NCBI GenBank assembly: GCA_964534765.1
Contig: CAZHRJ010000046.1
Coordinates: 1-19,821 of the forward strand
DNA from: CAZHRJ01 sp964534765
Lineage (GTDB): Bacteria; Lindowbacteria; 2-12-FULL-62-27
Direction of reading: 5' to 3'
DNA: 19,821 nucleotides
Position numbers and translations under genes: made by a program. The notes under the pieces were generated by a model. The model did not search any database and was not told the origin of the DNA. It was given only the letters and a program-made list of their open reading frames with translations. Shown piece by piece: positions 1-6,993 of the stretch. The stretch's first letter is position 1; every line of letters starts with the position of its first letter.

Positions 1-95
1 CAAAGGCCGTGACGTTCCGGCTGGGCACGCAGTTTGGGATGAACGACGACAGTTACAAGTATCGGTGGACATTTACCATCGACAACCGGTTTTAG
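1..95 (+). CDS. C-terminal end of a probable outer-membrane beta-barrel protein (partial)
   Basis: Only the last 30 codons are inside the window, read in the frame starting at base 3 and ending at the TAG at 93-95. The tail alternates polar and hydrophobic residues and ends YRWTFTIDNRF, with a terminal phenylalanine. That pattern is the known C-terminal signature of beta-barrel outer membrane proteins recognised by the Bam machinery. Which barrel protein it is cannot be told from so short a piece; LptD-like or a generic porin-like barrel are both possible. It precedes the TPR protein gene by about 50 bases on the same strand. Confidence 0.45.
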   Translation, partial: KAVTFRLGTQFGMNDDSYKYRWTFTIDNRF

Positions 96-102
96 CGGCA
101 GC

Positions 103-120
103 CCCCTCCGGCGGGAGGGG
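103..120 (+). terminator. GC-rich hairpin after the barrel gene, possible weak terminator
   Basis: CCCCTCC and GGAGGGG pair perfectly over 7 bp around the 4-base loop GGCG, starting 7 bases after the upstream stop codon. No run of T follows, so it does not meet the usual intrinsic terminator pattern. It may be a Rho-independent pause, an mRNA-stabilising hairpin, or chance in GC-rich DNA. Confidence 0.3.
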
Positions 121-147
121 ATGAGAGGGGAGTCGGGAGAGGGAACC

Positions 148-795
148 ATGGACCTGATGAATCGGATTCGGACTTTCGTGCGGGAGCGGCCCGACATCGT
201 CAAGCGGGCGTTAGTTGTGGTGACGCTGGCGCTGATTGGCGTGCCGGCCATCCTGTGGTACATGCGGAGCGTGGACGAGAAGGCCTACATTCTGTTTACG
301 AACGGCTACTACTACTATCGGAATCAAAGTCACGATCAGGCGCAGGGGTCGCTGAGCCAGCTGATGTCTCTTTATCCGAATTCGAAATACACATCGATGG
401 GCCTGTACTATCTGGCGCTGGTGAATCTCGCGCGAGGCAACGCCGAGGAATCATCGAATCAATTCAAGCAGTTTATGGACCGATACGGGAATCACTATCT
501 GCGGGAGAGGGTCTATCCGCTCTGGATGGCGGTGGAGCTGAACCTGAACCGACCGGAGAGCGCGTTATCGCTGGTTGACCGGTATTTTTCCGAATTCGAC
601 CGGCTGTCGCCGTCTGCGGCCGAAGTTCTGTACCGCAAGGGTGTGGCGCTGGAGCTTCTGGGCCGGCAGGAGGATTCGAAGAAAGAGTATGAGGAGTCCT
701 ACACCGTTTCCGAGGAACGCCGGACGAAGGTAGGCGACAAGGACGGCAGCCTCTTCGGGACTTTTGCTTTTTTTGCCAAATCGACCCAATCCTAA
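148..795 (+). CDS. Membrane-anchored TPR-repeat protein
   Basis: The product has 215 residues. A basic N-terminus (RIRTFVRERPDIVKR) is followed by one hydrophobic segment at about residues 20-38, so the protein is probably anchored in the inner membrane with its bulk in the periplasm. The rest is helical and looks like tetratricopeptide repeats: the stretch containing YYYYRNQSHDQAQGSL, then SMGLYYLALVNLARGNAEES, then AEVLYRKGVALELLGRQEDS. This resembles the general layout of YfgM- or BamD-like scaffold proteins, but the exact partner is unknown. I chose ATG 148 because GGAGAGGG lies 4-11 bases before it. The earlier ATG at 121 touches the hairpin and has no usable spacing. The gene ends at the TAA that flanks the small inverted-repeat element. 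Confidence 0.7.
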   Translation: MDLMNRIRTFVRERPDIVKRALVVVTLALIGVPAILWYMRSVDEKAYILFTNGYYYYRNQSHDQAQGSLSQLMSLYPNSKYTSMGLYYLALVNLARGNAEESSNQFKQFMDRYGNHYLRERVYPLWMAVELNLNRPESALSLVDRYFSEFDRLSPSAAEVLYRKGVALELLGRQEDSKKEYEESYTVSEERRTKVGDKDGSLFGTFAFFAKSTQS

Positions 796-854
796 GAGCC
801 TGTACCAAAATGGCCGGCCTGGCGGGAACCTATTTGTCATTTTGTTACAGGCTC
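796..854. mobile_element. 59-bp MITE-like element with 17-bp terminal inverted repeats and TAA duplication
   Basis: The left arm at 796-812 (GAGCCTGTACCAAAATG) and the right arm at 838-854 (CATTTTGTTACAGGCTC) are inverted copies with one mismatch. The element is flanked by TAA at 793-795 and TAA at 855-857. Removing the element and one TAA rejoins the TPR stop codon directly to the GTG start of the PASTA gene. A 3-bp TNA-type duplication with ends beginning GAGCC is what I recall for the IS1031 group of the IS5 family, so a very short non-autonomous derivative is plausible. No transposase is present. The RNA would also fold into a strong hairpin, so a terminator or attenuator role is an alternative. 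Confidence 0.45.
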
Positions 855-857
855 TAA

Positions 858-1814
858 GTGATCAAAACTCTCCTGAAATTTTTCGGCATCACCACCCTGG
901 CCATCTGCGTCACGTGGCTCATGCTGACCCGGACGGTCGGCACGCGGATAGTGCCGCAGGTGACGGGACAGACCGAGCGGGAGGCGGTGCGGAATCTGGA
1001 TCGGGCGGATTTGGAGCCGCACGTGGAGCGGAATTTTCGCAAGAGCGATCCGCCGGGCGTTGTCTACATGCAGTCGCCGGTGGCGAACGTGAAAGTCCGT
1101 GAAGGCCGGCGGGTGAAGGTATTCGTGTCACTGGGTCCGGCGCGGACCAGCATGCCGGATCTTCGCGGGTTGCCGCTGACCGACGCAAAGAATCGCCTAC
1201 GCGCCGTCGGATCGGAACACAACGTCCGGGGCGGGCTCACGCTTGACATGGTCTCCCGTACGTCACACGCGACGGTCGCGCCGGATCATGTGATCTCGCA
1301 TTTTCCGCCGCCCGGACAGGAAGTCATTCTTGGGGACAAGGTGCAGCTTCTGATTTCCACCGGCGCGCCCAAATCATCCGTCATCGTTCCCAACTGCGTC
1401 GGCCTGACCACTCTTGAAGCCGAATCGAAACTGCTCGAATCCGGACTGATGATCCAGCGCGTGTCCAGGGAGCTGTCAAGCGCCGATCCGGGCCGGGTGA
1501 TCCGGACGACGCCCGAGTCGGGCACGCCGCTGGCGACCGGGGACGGTGTGGCGTTGGTGGTGAGCGCGCCGAAACCGGGACGGGCATCCGGCCAGATGCG
1601 GGTCGTTCTGATCCGATATGTTGTTCCCCTGCTCATGGTCCCGTCACCGTTCAATCTGGTCCTGGCCGACCGGGAAGGTCCGCGAAGTATTTACACGGGA
1701 ACGCCGACGCCGGGGAAGGCGCTGGACTTCGCGGAGCGGGTGATTGGTGACGCGGAATTAAAGATCTACATAGACGGCATTTTATCGGAGACGAAGATTT
1801 ACAAGTCGCCCTGA
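858..1814 (+). CDS. Membrane-anchored PASTA-domain protein
   Basis: The product has 318 residues. A hydrophobic segment at about 8-23 anchors it in the inner membrane, followed by three PASTA domains at roughly residues 31-94, 99-169 and 176-239. Each begins with the typical VPxVxGxT-like start (VPQVTGQTEREA, MPDLRGLPLTDA, VPNCVGLTTLEA) and ends in a VxVxVSxG-like strand. PASTA domains bind peptidoglycan fragments in penicillin-binding proteins and PknB-type kinases. Here there is no kinase or transpeptidase domain, so a cell-wall sensing or tethering role is inferred. Residues 247-318 form an extra C-terminal part I do not recognise. The start is GTG 858, forced by an in-frame TAA just upstream, and no Shine-Dalgarno sequence is visible because the inverted-repeat element abuts it. 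Confidence 0.8.
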   Translation: MIKTLLKFFGITTLAICVTWLMLTRTVGTRIVPQVTGQTEREAVRNLDRADLEPHVERNFRKSDPPGVVYMQSPVANVKVREGRRVKVFVSLGPARTSMPDLRGLPLTDAKNRLRAVGSEHNVRGGLTLDMVSRTSHATVAPDHVISHFPPPGQEVILGDKVQLLISTGAPKSSVIVPNCVGLTTLEAESKLLESGLMIQRVSRELSSADPGRVIRTTPESGTPLATGDGVALVVSAPKPGRASGQMRVVLIRYVVPLLMVPSPFNLVLADREGPRSIYTGTPTPGKALDFAERVIGDAELKIYIDGILSETKIYKSP

Positions 1815-1855
1815 GATGCCTGTTTCGGCGTGACGGATGTGCCGATAAGGTGGCC

Positions 1856-2746
1856 ATGGGCGGCCGGGCCGATCTGGAAGGATTTCTGAATTATCTTGCC
1901 GTGGAACGGGGGATGTCGAAAAACACCGTATGTGCCTACCGCCGCGATCTCGATCGGTTTTTCCGTCAACTGGAAAAGGATGGGACGACTGTTGCGGACG
2001 TGACGCCGCGAACCGTTCAGGATCATCTGGAGGCGCTGCGGGGGGCGGGCATTTCCGAGCGGAGCATGGCGCGCGCGCTGTCGGCACTAAAGAGTTTATT
2101 CCGGTATCTGGTATCCGTGGATCTTTTGACGGAGGATCGGGTGGGCGAGGTCCGCGGACTGAGACTGAGGAAATCCATTCCGGGGTTTCTGGAGTTGTCC
2201 GAAATCACCAAACTGATTGAATCCATTCCCAGGACAACGCCCGCCGGCCTGCGAAACCGCGCGATGTTGGAGCTGTTCTACGGCGCGGGACTTCGAGTGA
2301 GCGAGCTGTGCGACCTGGCGCTATCGCAGGTGGATCTGGTCAATGGATTTGTCACGGTGATCGGCAAGGGGAACAAAGAGCGGACCGTGCCGATCGGCCG
2401 GATGGCGACGGAGGCGCTGGATGACTATTTGAAGAAGGGCCGGCCCGCGTTCCTGAACGGCCGATCGACAGACCGAGTATTTCTGACCAAGCGCTGTGCC
2501 GGCTGGACGCGGCAGGGAGTCTGGAAATGGATCCAGTCTCTCGCCCGGTCAGCCGGGATGGACAAATCTGTTTATCCGCATCTTCTGCGGCATACCTTTG
2601 CCACGCACGTTCTGTCCGGCGGCGCGGATTTGCGGAGCGTGCAGGAACTTCTGGGCCACGCCAACATCACGACCACCGAAATTTATACGCATTTGGACAC
2701 GCCGCGTCTTCGGCAAATCCACCGCCAATTCCATCCGCGGGCCTGA
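1856..2746 (+). CDS. xerD: Tyrosine recombinase, XerD-type
   Basis: This is a site-specific recombinase of about 296 residues that with XerC resolves chromosome dimers at dif during division. Counting from GTG 1850, the catalytic set is complete: Arg149 in GAGLRVSEL, Lys173 in GKGNKER, His244 and Arg247 in HLLRH, His270 in LLGH and nucleophile Tyr279 in TTEIYTH. The N-terminal half is the SAM-like core-binding domain (ERGMSKNTVCAYRRDL). The length is normal for XerC/D. The VIGKGNKER stretch and the very end (QFHPRA) match XerD more closely than XerC as I remember them, so XerD is favoured but not proven. ATG 1856 has AAGG five bases upstream; GTG 1850 in the same frame is the alternative. No integron or phage genes surround it, which supports a housekeeping role. 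Confidence 0.85.
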   Translation: MGGRADLEGFLNYLAVERGMSKNTVCAYRRDLDRFFRQLEKDGTTVADVTPRTVQDHLEALRGAGISERSMARALSALKSLFRYLVSVDLLTEDRVGEVRGLRLRKSIPGFLELSEITKLIESIPRTTPAGLRNRAMLELFYGAGLRVSELCDLALSQVDLVNGFVTVIGKGNKERTVPIGRMATEALDDYLKKGRPAFLNGRSTDRVFLTKRCAGWTRQGVWKWIQSLARSAGMDKSVYPHLLRHTFATHVLSGGADLRSVQELLGHANITTTEIYTHLDTPRLRQIHRQFHPRA

Positions 2747-2755
2747 CGGCGAGCC

Positions 2756-4021
2756 GTGCTGGAGCGTCTCAAGTCCCTGCTGACACCGCGTCAGTGGGGG
2801 ATGGTTCAAACGATTCTGGAGCGGTGTCCCCACTCTCTCTATCTGGTTGGCGGCCCGGTCCGCGATCTGATTCTCGGGCGGCCGATTCTGGATCTCGACC
2901 TTGCGGTTGAAGGATCCATTCATGATTTTTTGCGGAGGATGTCGGCGGATGTCGGCGGCCGGGTGACGGAGCACGCGAGATTTCATACCGCAAGGATTGC
3001 CTGTCCGGACGGCGTTCAAATCGACCTGGCCGAGACGCGCCGGGAGCGATATCCGGAGGCGGCGCGTCTGCCGATTGTGGAGACGGGTGCGTCGATAGAG
3101 GAGGATCTGGGTCGTCGGGATTTCACGATTCAATCGATGGCGCTGAGATTAAACGGCGCCGAATCCGGCGTCCTTGTCGATCCCTTCCATGGCCGCGAGG
3201 ATCTCAAGCGACGCATTGTCCGGATTCTGCATCCCGACAGTTTCCGGGATGACCCTGTCCGGGCCTTTCGCGCGGTGCGATACGCCACGCGATATGGATT
3301 TCGGATCGAGCCGCGAACGCAAGCGGCCCTGCGGGACCTGTTGCGCCATCCCGATTACTTCGCGGCCGCGTCGGACCGGCTATTCGACGAGTGGCGGCGC
3401 TCATTCGATGAAGCCCGATGGATACAGGTCAACTCCGGCCTCCGGCGTATGGGACTGCTACGCCGGCTGGGTATATCGTCCACGCCCGGGACGCGGGATC
3501 CGGAAAGGATTGATCGCGCGGTGAGTCACGTCTCCGCCGGGCTCACGGAAATTGACCCAAGCCGCGCGCGATGGATCATGCTGATCTCTCACTGGCCGGC
3601 CGGCGCCCGGCGAAAAATGTCCGAGCGGATGCCGTTTCCGCGGGAGGTCAAAAAAATCTTTTCTCATCCGGTGGCCGTTTCCCCGGCCCTGCGCAGGCTT
3701 GATCAGGCGCGCCTTTTCCCCAGCGATCTGGTGACGCTTCTATCGGGCGTCCCGGCCGACTGGCTGGCGGTTTTGTACGCGCGCGCGGGCGCCAGGGGAA
3801 GGAGACGGATTCGGGAGTACGCGACCTTCTGGCGGCGGGTCCGCGCGCCGGTGAGCGGCGACGAGCTGGCGAGGTGGGGAATCGCTCCGGGTCCGATCTA
3901 TCCCGGTCTATTGAAAAAACTTCGTGACGCCTGGCTGGACGGCAAGGCCCGGACGGCGGCCGACCTGCGCGCTCTGGCGATCCGGCTTTCCAAGCGCATC
4001 TTGCCGCGACGACGAATCTAA
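2756..4021 (+). CDS. Class II tRNA nucleotidyltransferase / poly(A) polymerase family protein (cca/pcnB family)
   Basis: The product has 421 residues. It adds CCA, part of CCA, or A residues to RNA 3' ends. The polymerase head is clear: LYLVGGPVRDLILGRPILDLDLAV carries the GG motif and the metal-binding pair Asp46 and Asp48, Asp90 in VQIDLAETRRERY is the probable third carboxylate, then RRDFTIQSMAL at 120-130 and RDDPVRAFRAVRYATRYGFR. No HD phosphohydrolase domain is evident. The C-terminal half diverges from what I recognise, so CCA-adding, CC-adding, A-adding and poly(A) polymerase activities cannot be separated here. The start is GTG 2756, nine bases after the xerD stop, with only a weak GGCGAG upstream. 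Tight spacing suggests co-transcription with xerD. Confidence 0.85.
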   Translation: MLERLKSLLTPRQWGMVQTILERCPHSLYLVGGPVRDLILGRPILDLDLAVEGSIHDFLRRMSADVGGRVTEHARFHTARIACPDGVQIDLAETRRERYPEAARLPIVETGASIEEDLGRRDFTIQSMALRLNGAESGVLVDPFHGREDLKRRIVRILHPDSFRDDPVRAFRAVRYATRYGFRIEPRTQAALRDLLRHPDYFAAASDRLFDEWRRSFDEARWIQVNSGLRRMGLLRRLGISSTPGTRDPERIDRAVSHVSAGLTEIDPSRARWIMLISHWPAGARRKMSERMPFPREVKKIFSHPVAVSPALRRLDQARLFPSDLVTLLSGVPADWLAVLYARAGARGRRRIREYATFWRRVRAPVSGDELARWGIAPGPIYPGLLKKLRDAWLDGKARTAADLRALAIRLSKRILPRRRI

Positions 4022-4028
4022 GTTTAAT
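4001..4028 (+). promoter_or_regulatory. Possible sigma70-type promoter before the exported-protein gene
   Basis: TTGCCG at 4001-4006 and TTTAAT at 4023-4028 are separated by 16 bp and lie over the end of the nucleotidyltransferase gene. The -10 matches consensus at 5 of 6 positions and the -35 at 4 of 6. The downstream ATG is 10 bases beyond the -10, so any transcript would have almost no leader. The match was found by eye. Confidence 0.35.
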
Positions 4029-4038
4029 TCGTCATCAG

Positions 4039-5091
4039 ATGAAAACGATGCTGCGGGAGACCTTGGCGGTTGGCGCCCTGTTGTCGGGCGTGTGGGGATG
4101 GGCGGGTCCGGGCTGGGCGACGGAGTTTTTGCTCAAAAACCGGGAGGATAAGGTGACGCTTGAATTTCAGCCAAAATCCGCCGGGAAGGTGACGCTGACC
4201 GGCAAGTGGGAGGGCGCGGCCAAATCCCTGGACGTGGCGCTCTACGGTCCCACTCAGCTCTTCGCGCACTATCGGGGCGTGGTGACCAAGAATCCGTTTG
4301 ATCTATCCTGGGATTTTTCCGAGAAAGAGATCGGCGAGTCTGACCGGCCATGGAAAGTTGTCCTGAAGGCGAAAGGCGGCGAAGCGAAGGGAACCGCCGA
4401 GATCGGCGGTGAGGGAATCGCCGCGGCCAAGCCGGCGGACAAGGCCGAGATGCCGGGATCGGCCGGCGCGGACGCAGTGGAGGATGACCTTCCGAAGCCC
4501 GCGCCGGAGGAAGCGCCGCCGATTCCTCTGGATGACTTTGGCGTCCGAGTGCGGCGGGCGTTTGTGGAGACGCCGTTTTACAAACCGTGGGTTGAAAAAC
4601 TCTCCGCCGGGAAAAAAACTCCCAAACTTGACCTGCGCCCTCTGGGGTTGACGGTCACCCCGGCGATCCGAAAGATCCAGACGCGCTACGGCCAGCTGTC
4701 ACTAACCGTCCGGCGCATCACACTGACGCCGGGTCAGAATGTGAACCTGATGGAATCGATCAGCGGCAGTGTTGAGACGACCCTGGAACTGCTGATCCGG
4801 GTCGAAGTCCCCGGCTGGCATCTGGTGGCGCTGCAGGTTTCGCCGTTTACGGCGTATCCGGGCGAGCCGCCGCGCCTGACATCGATGCAAGTGGACCTGC
4901 GGTCGCTTTCCCGCGGCGAGATTCTGCCGGCGACGTCGTTTCCCCTGTCGGGCGCGGACTCGCTTCTGCTGATTCCGACGATATTGTCGCATCCTGGCGA
5001 GTATCTATTCACAGCCCGGCCGATTGCCCGAGAGCAGGCGGAGATCCTGTTCATTCTGGCCGGTGTTGAGCTGTACCGTCTGTCATCATAA
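4039..5091 (+). CDS. Exported protein of unknown function
   Basis: The product has 350 residues. I do not recognise its family. It begins with a signal peptide, with a likely cleavage after Ala27 (GWA-TEF), so it is probably periplasmic or surface-exposed. Residues about 28-130 look like a beta-rich domain. Residues about 134-165 are a linker rich in Ala, Pro, Glu and Asp. Residues about 166-350 look like a second mixed domain with several amphipathic strands, for example YGQLSLTVRRITLTPGQNV. No catalytic motif is visible. There is no Shine-Dalgarno sequence before ATG 4039, but a -10-like TTTAAT lies 10 bases upstream. The stop codon overlaps the proposed ATA start of the GH13 gene, so the two are likely translated together. 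Confidence 0.6.
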   Translation: MKTMLRETLAVGALLSGVWGWAGPGWATEFLLKNREDKVTLEFQPKSAGKVTLTGKWEGAAKSLDVALYGPTQLFAHYRGVVTKNPFDLSWDFSEKEIGESDRPWKVVLKAKGGEAKGTAEIGGEGIAAAKPADKAEMPGSAGADAVEDDLPKPAPEEAPPIPLDDFGVRVRRAFVETPFYKPWVEKLSAGKKTPKLDLRPLGLTVTPAIRKIQTRYGQLSLTVRRITLTPGQNVNLMESISGSVETTLELLIRVEVPGWHLVALQVSPFTAYPGEPPRLTSMQVDLRSLSRGEILPATSFPLSGADSLLLIPTILSHPGEYLFTARPIAREQAEILFILAGVELYRLSS

Positions 5092-6572
5092 AGCCGCTAC
5101 CCAAATATCCGCGCCTCTACGAAATCAACACCCGGGTCTGGCTGCGCGAGCAGGGCCTAACCTCCCTAACGCAAGTCCGTGACGACACGATTGACCGCTG
5201 GGCCGGCCGGTTTGACATTATCTGGCTGATGGGCGTCTGGCAGCCAAGTCCGCGGGGCCGGCAAGTGGCGCAGTCCGCCCCTGAATTAAAAGAGGAGTTT
5301 TTCCGGGCCCTGCCGGACTTGACGCCGGGGGATATCGGCAGTTCGCCGTACTCGGTGAAGGACTACACGGTGAATCCGGCCATCGGTGGAGATGAAGGGC
5401 TGAGGGAATTTCGAATGCGGCTGCGAGCCAGGAATCTGAGGCTGATGCTGGACCTGGTGCCCAACCATTTCGCCCTGGACAACGAGTGGGTCACGCGGTT
5501 TCCGGAGCGGTTTGTTCAGGGAACAGCCGCGGATCTGGACCGGGCGCCGCAGAATTTCTACCGTGCCGGCCAGGACCCGGGAGGCCGCATTTTCGCGCAC
5601 GGCCGGGATCCATATTTTGACGGCTGGCGGGACACGGTTCAGATCAACATTTTTTCTCCCGAGATGCGGCAGGCGATGATCGAACTCATTTTGGCCCTCG
5701 CGACCGTCTGTGACGGTATCCGATGCGACATGGCGATGTTGCTGATGAACCGCATCTTCAAGAATACGTGGAAGAATCGGGTCGGCGAAGCGCCGGCGGT
5801 GGAGTTCTGGGCGGAGGCCATCCAGGCGGTCAAATCGAGTCATCCCGAATTCATATTTCTGGCGGAATGCTACTGGGACCTCGAGTGGGAGATGCAGCAG
5901 TTGGGCTTTGATTTCACCTACGACAAAAAACTGTATGACCGGCTGCGCGAAGGAAATCCGGAACCGGTGCGACTGCATCTTGGCGCGGCGCCCGACTATC
6001 AGGACCATCTTGCGCGGATGATCGAGAATCATGACGAAGCGCGCGCGGCTGCGGTATTTGAAGGGGTCCGGCAGAAGGCCGCCGCGGTCATCACGTTCGG
6101 CGCGCCGGGTCTGCGATTTTTCCATGAAGGCCAGCTCTGCGGCCGGAAAGTCAAAGTTCCTGTTCAGCTCCGTCGCCGGCCGGCGGAACCGCCGGACCCG
6201 GAAATTGTACAATTGTACAATCGCATTCTCTCGGCGCTGTCGGATGATTGTTTTCTGAACGGAACCTGGCGGCAGCTGGATGCGGCGCAGGCATGGCAGG
6301 ACAATCGCAGTCACCGGCGGCTGATCGCGTACTGGTGGTCACGCGGCGGTCAGGAGCGGCTGGTCGCCGCGAATCTATCGGGGGACCCGTCGCAGGGATA
6401 CATTCCGATGCCGATCTCATCCGACCGTGGCCGGGACGTGCGTCTGCGAGATCTGATCAGCGACCGGGTGTACGATCGGAACGCCGAGGATCTTCGGACG
6501 AGGGGATTGTATCTGGCGCTTGGGGGATTCGACGCGCATCTCTTTAGAATTGAATCCCCTCCACTTTCTTGA
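5088..6572 (+). CDS. GH13 alpha-amylase-family glycoside hydrolase with a non-standard start
   Basis: This predicted cytoplasmic enzyme of about 494 residues acts on alpha-glucans or related sugars. The GH13 regions are all present, counting from the proposed ATA start: DLVPNH at 122-127, GIRCDMA with nucleophile Asp214, FLAECYWD with acid/base Glu260, and ENHDE with Asp316. Substrate and subfamily are not clear; hydrolase, transferase and synthase members share these motifs. The reading frame is open and conserved well upstream of the first ATG at 5229. The first 47 codons give PRLYEINTRVWL and then WAGRFDIIWLMGVW, the first barrel strand, but contain no ATG, GTG or TTG. ATA 5088 overlaps the previous stop as ATAA. 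No signal peptide is seen. Confidence 0.8.
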   Translation: MKPLPKYPRLYEINTRVWLREQGLTSLTQVRDDTIDRWAGRFDIIWLMGVWQPSPRGRQVAQSAPELKEEFFRALPDLTPGDIGSSPYSVKDYTVNPAIGGDEGLREFRMRLRARNLRLMLDLVPNHFALDNEWVTRFPERFVQGTAADLDRAPQNFYRAGQDPGGRIFAHGRDPYFDGWRDTVQINIFSPEMRQAMIELILALATVCDGIRCDMAMLLMNRIFKNTWKNRVGEAPAVEFWAEAIQAVKSSHPEFIFLAECYWDLEWEMQQLGFDFTYDKKLYDRLREGNPEPVRLHLGAAPDYQDHLARMIENHDEARAAAVFEGVRQKAAAVITFGAPGLRFFHEGQLCGRKVKVPVQLRRRPAEPPDPEIVQLYNRILSALSDDCFLNGTWRQLDAAQAWQDNRSHRRLIAYWWSRGGQERLVAANLSGDPSQGYIPMPISSDRGRDVRLRDLISDRVYDRNAEDLRTRGLYLALGGFDAHLFRIESPPLS

Positions 6573-6597
6573 CGCCGCGGCAGCCCCTGTGTACACT
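6569..6597 (+). promoter_or_regulatory. Sigma70-type promoter for the ferredoxin gene
   Basis: TTGACG at 6569-6574 and TACACT at 6592-6597 are separated by exactly 17 bp. The -35 matches consensus at 5 of 6 positions and the -10 at 4 of 6. It overlaps the GH13 stop codon. Transcription would begin near 6604, which is the first base of the ferredoxin ATG, so a leaderless message is likely unless translation starts at the internal ATG 6652. Confidence 0.6.
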
Positions 6598-6603
6598 TGA
6601 TCC

Positions 6604-6969
6604 ATGTCGGAACTGATGGCGGCGGCGGCTTTGCCAGTCAAACGGGAGCCGATGTCTCCCGGGGACGGCAAGAGCGTCCGCAAGAAAAAACCGAAACAGA
6701 TCGCGCATATCATCGAGAGCTGTACGGGATGTTCCGGCGCTCCGGCGTGTATCCAGTACTGTCCGATTCAAAGCTGCATGTTCTGGGTCCCTGACGCCGC
6801 TCATCCGCCGTTTGGAACCATTCAGGTGGATCCCAACCTCTGCATCGGCTGCAAGAAATGCACAACCCAGGGCCCGAATGACACGTTTCTGGAAGGGTGT
6901 CCCTGGGACGCGATCGAGATGGTGGCATCCGAGGAATACGAATCCCGTTACGGGCCGGTCAATCCTTAG
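6604..6969 (+). CDS. Ferredoxin with two [4Fe-4S] clusters
   Basis: This is a small electron-transfer protein of 121 residues. Two cluster motifs are clear: Cys40, 43, 49 and 53 (CTGC, five residues, C, three residues, CP) and Cys80, 83, 86 and 99 (CIGCKKC, twelve residues, CP). The second has an insertion between its third and fourth cysteines, and there is a ninth cysteine at 58. Both features set it apart from the simplest bacterial ferredoxins. Residues 1-30 are Ala- then Lys-rich and are not part of the fold. ATG 6604 coincides with the predicted transcription start. ATG 6652 (residue 17) has GGGAG upstream and would give a 105-residue protein. The redox partner is not in the window. Confidence 0.8.
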   Translation: MSELMAAAALPVKREPMSPGDGKSVRKKKPKQIAHIIESCTGCSGAPACIQYCPIQSCMFWVPDAAHPPFGTIQVDPNLCIGCKKCTTQGPNDTFLEGCPWDAIEMVASEEYESRYGPVNP

Positions 6970-6993
6970 AAGCGGGCAAGGAGACTAAATCAG

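Noticed and set aside
1850..2746. Integron integrase or phage integrase instead of XerD
   Set aside because: The protein lacks the extra integron-specific patch as far as can be seen, ends like XerD, and has no attC-like array, cassette or phage genes around it.
5286..6314. Long open frame of 342 codons on the minus strand
   Set aside because: It lies opposite the GH13 gene, whose catalytic motifs are clear. The minus frame is rich in Arg, Pro and Gln with no domain, as expected for an antisense shadow in GC-rich DNA.
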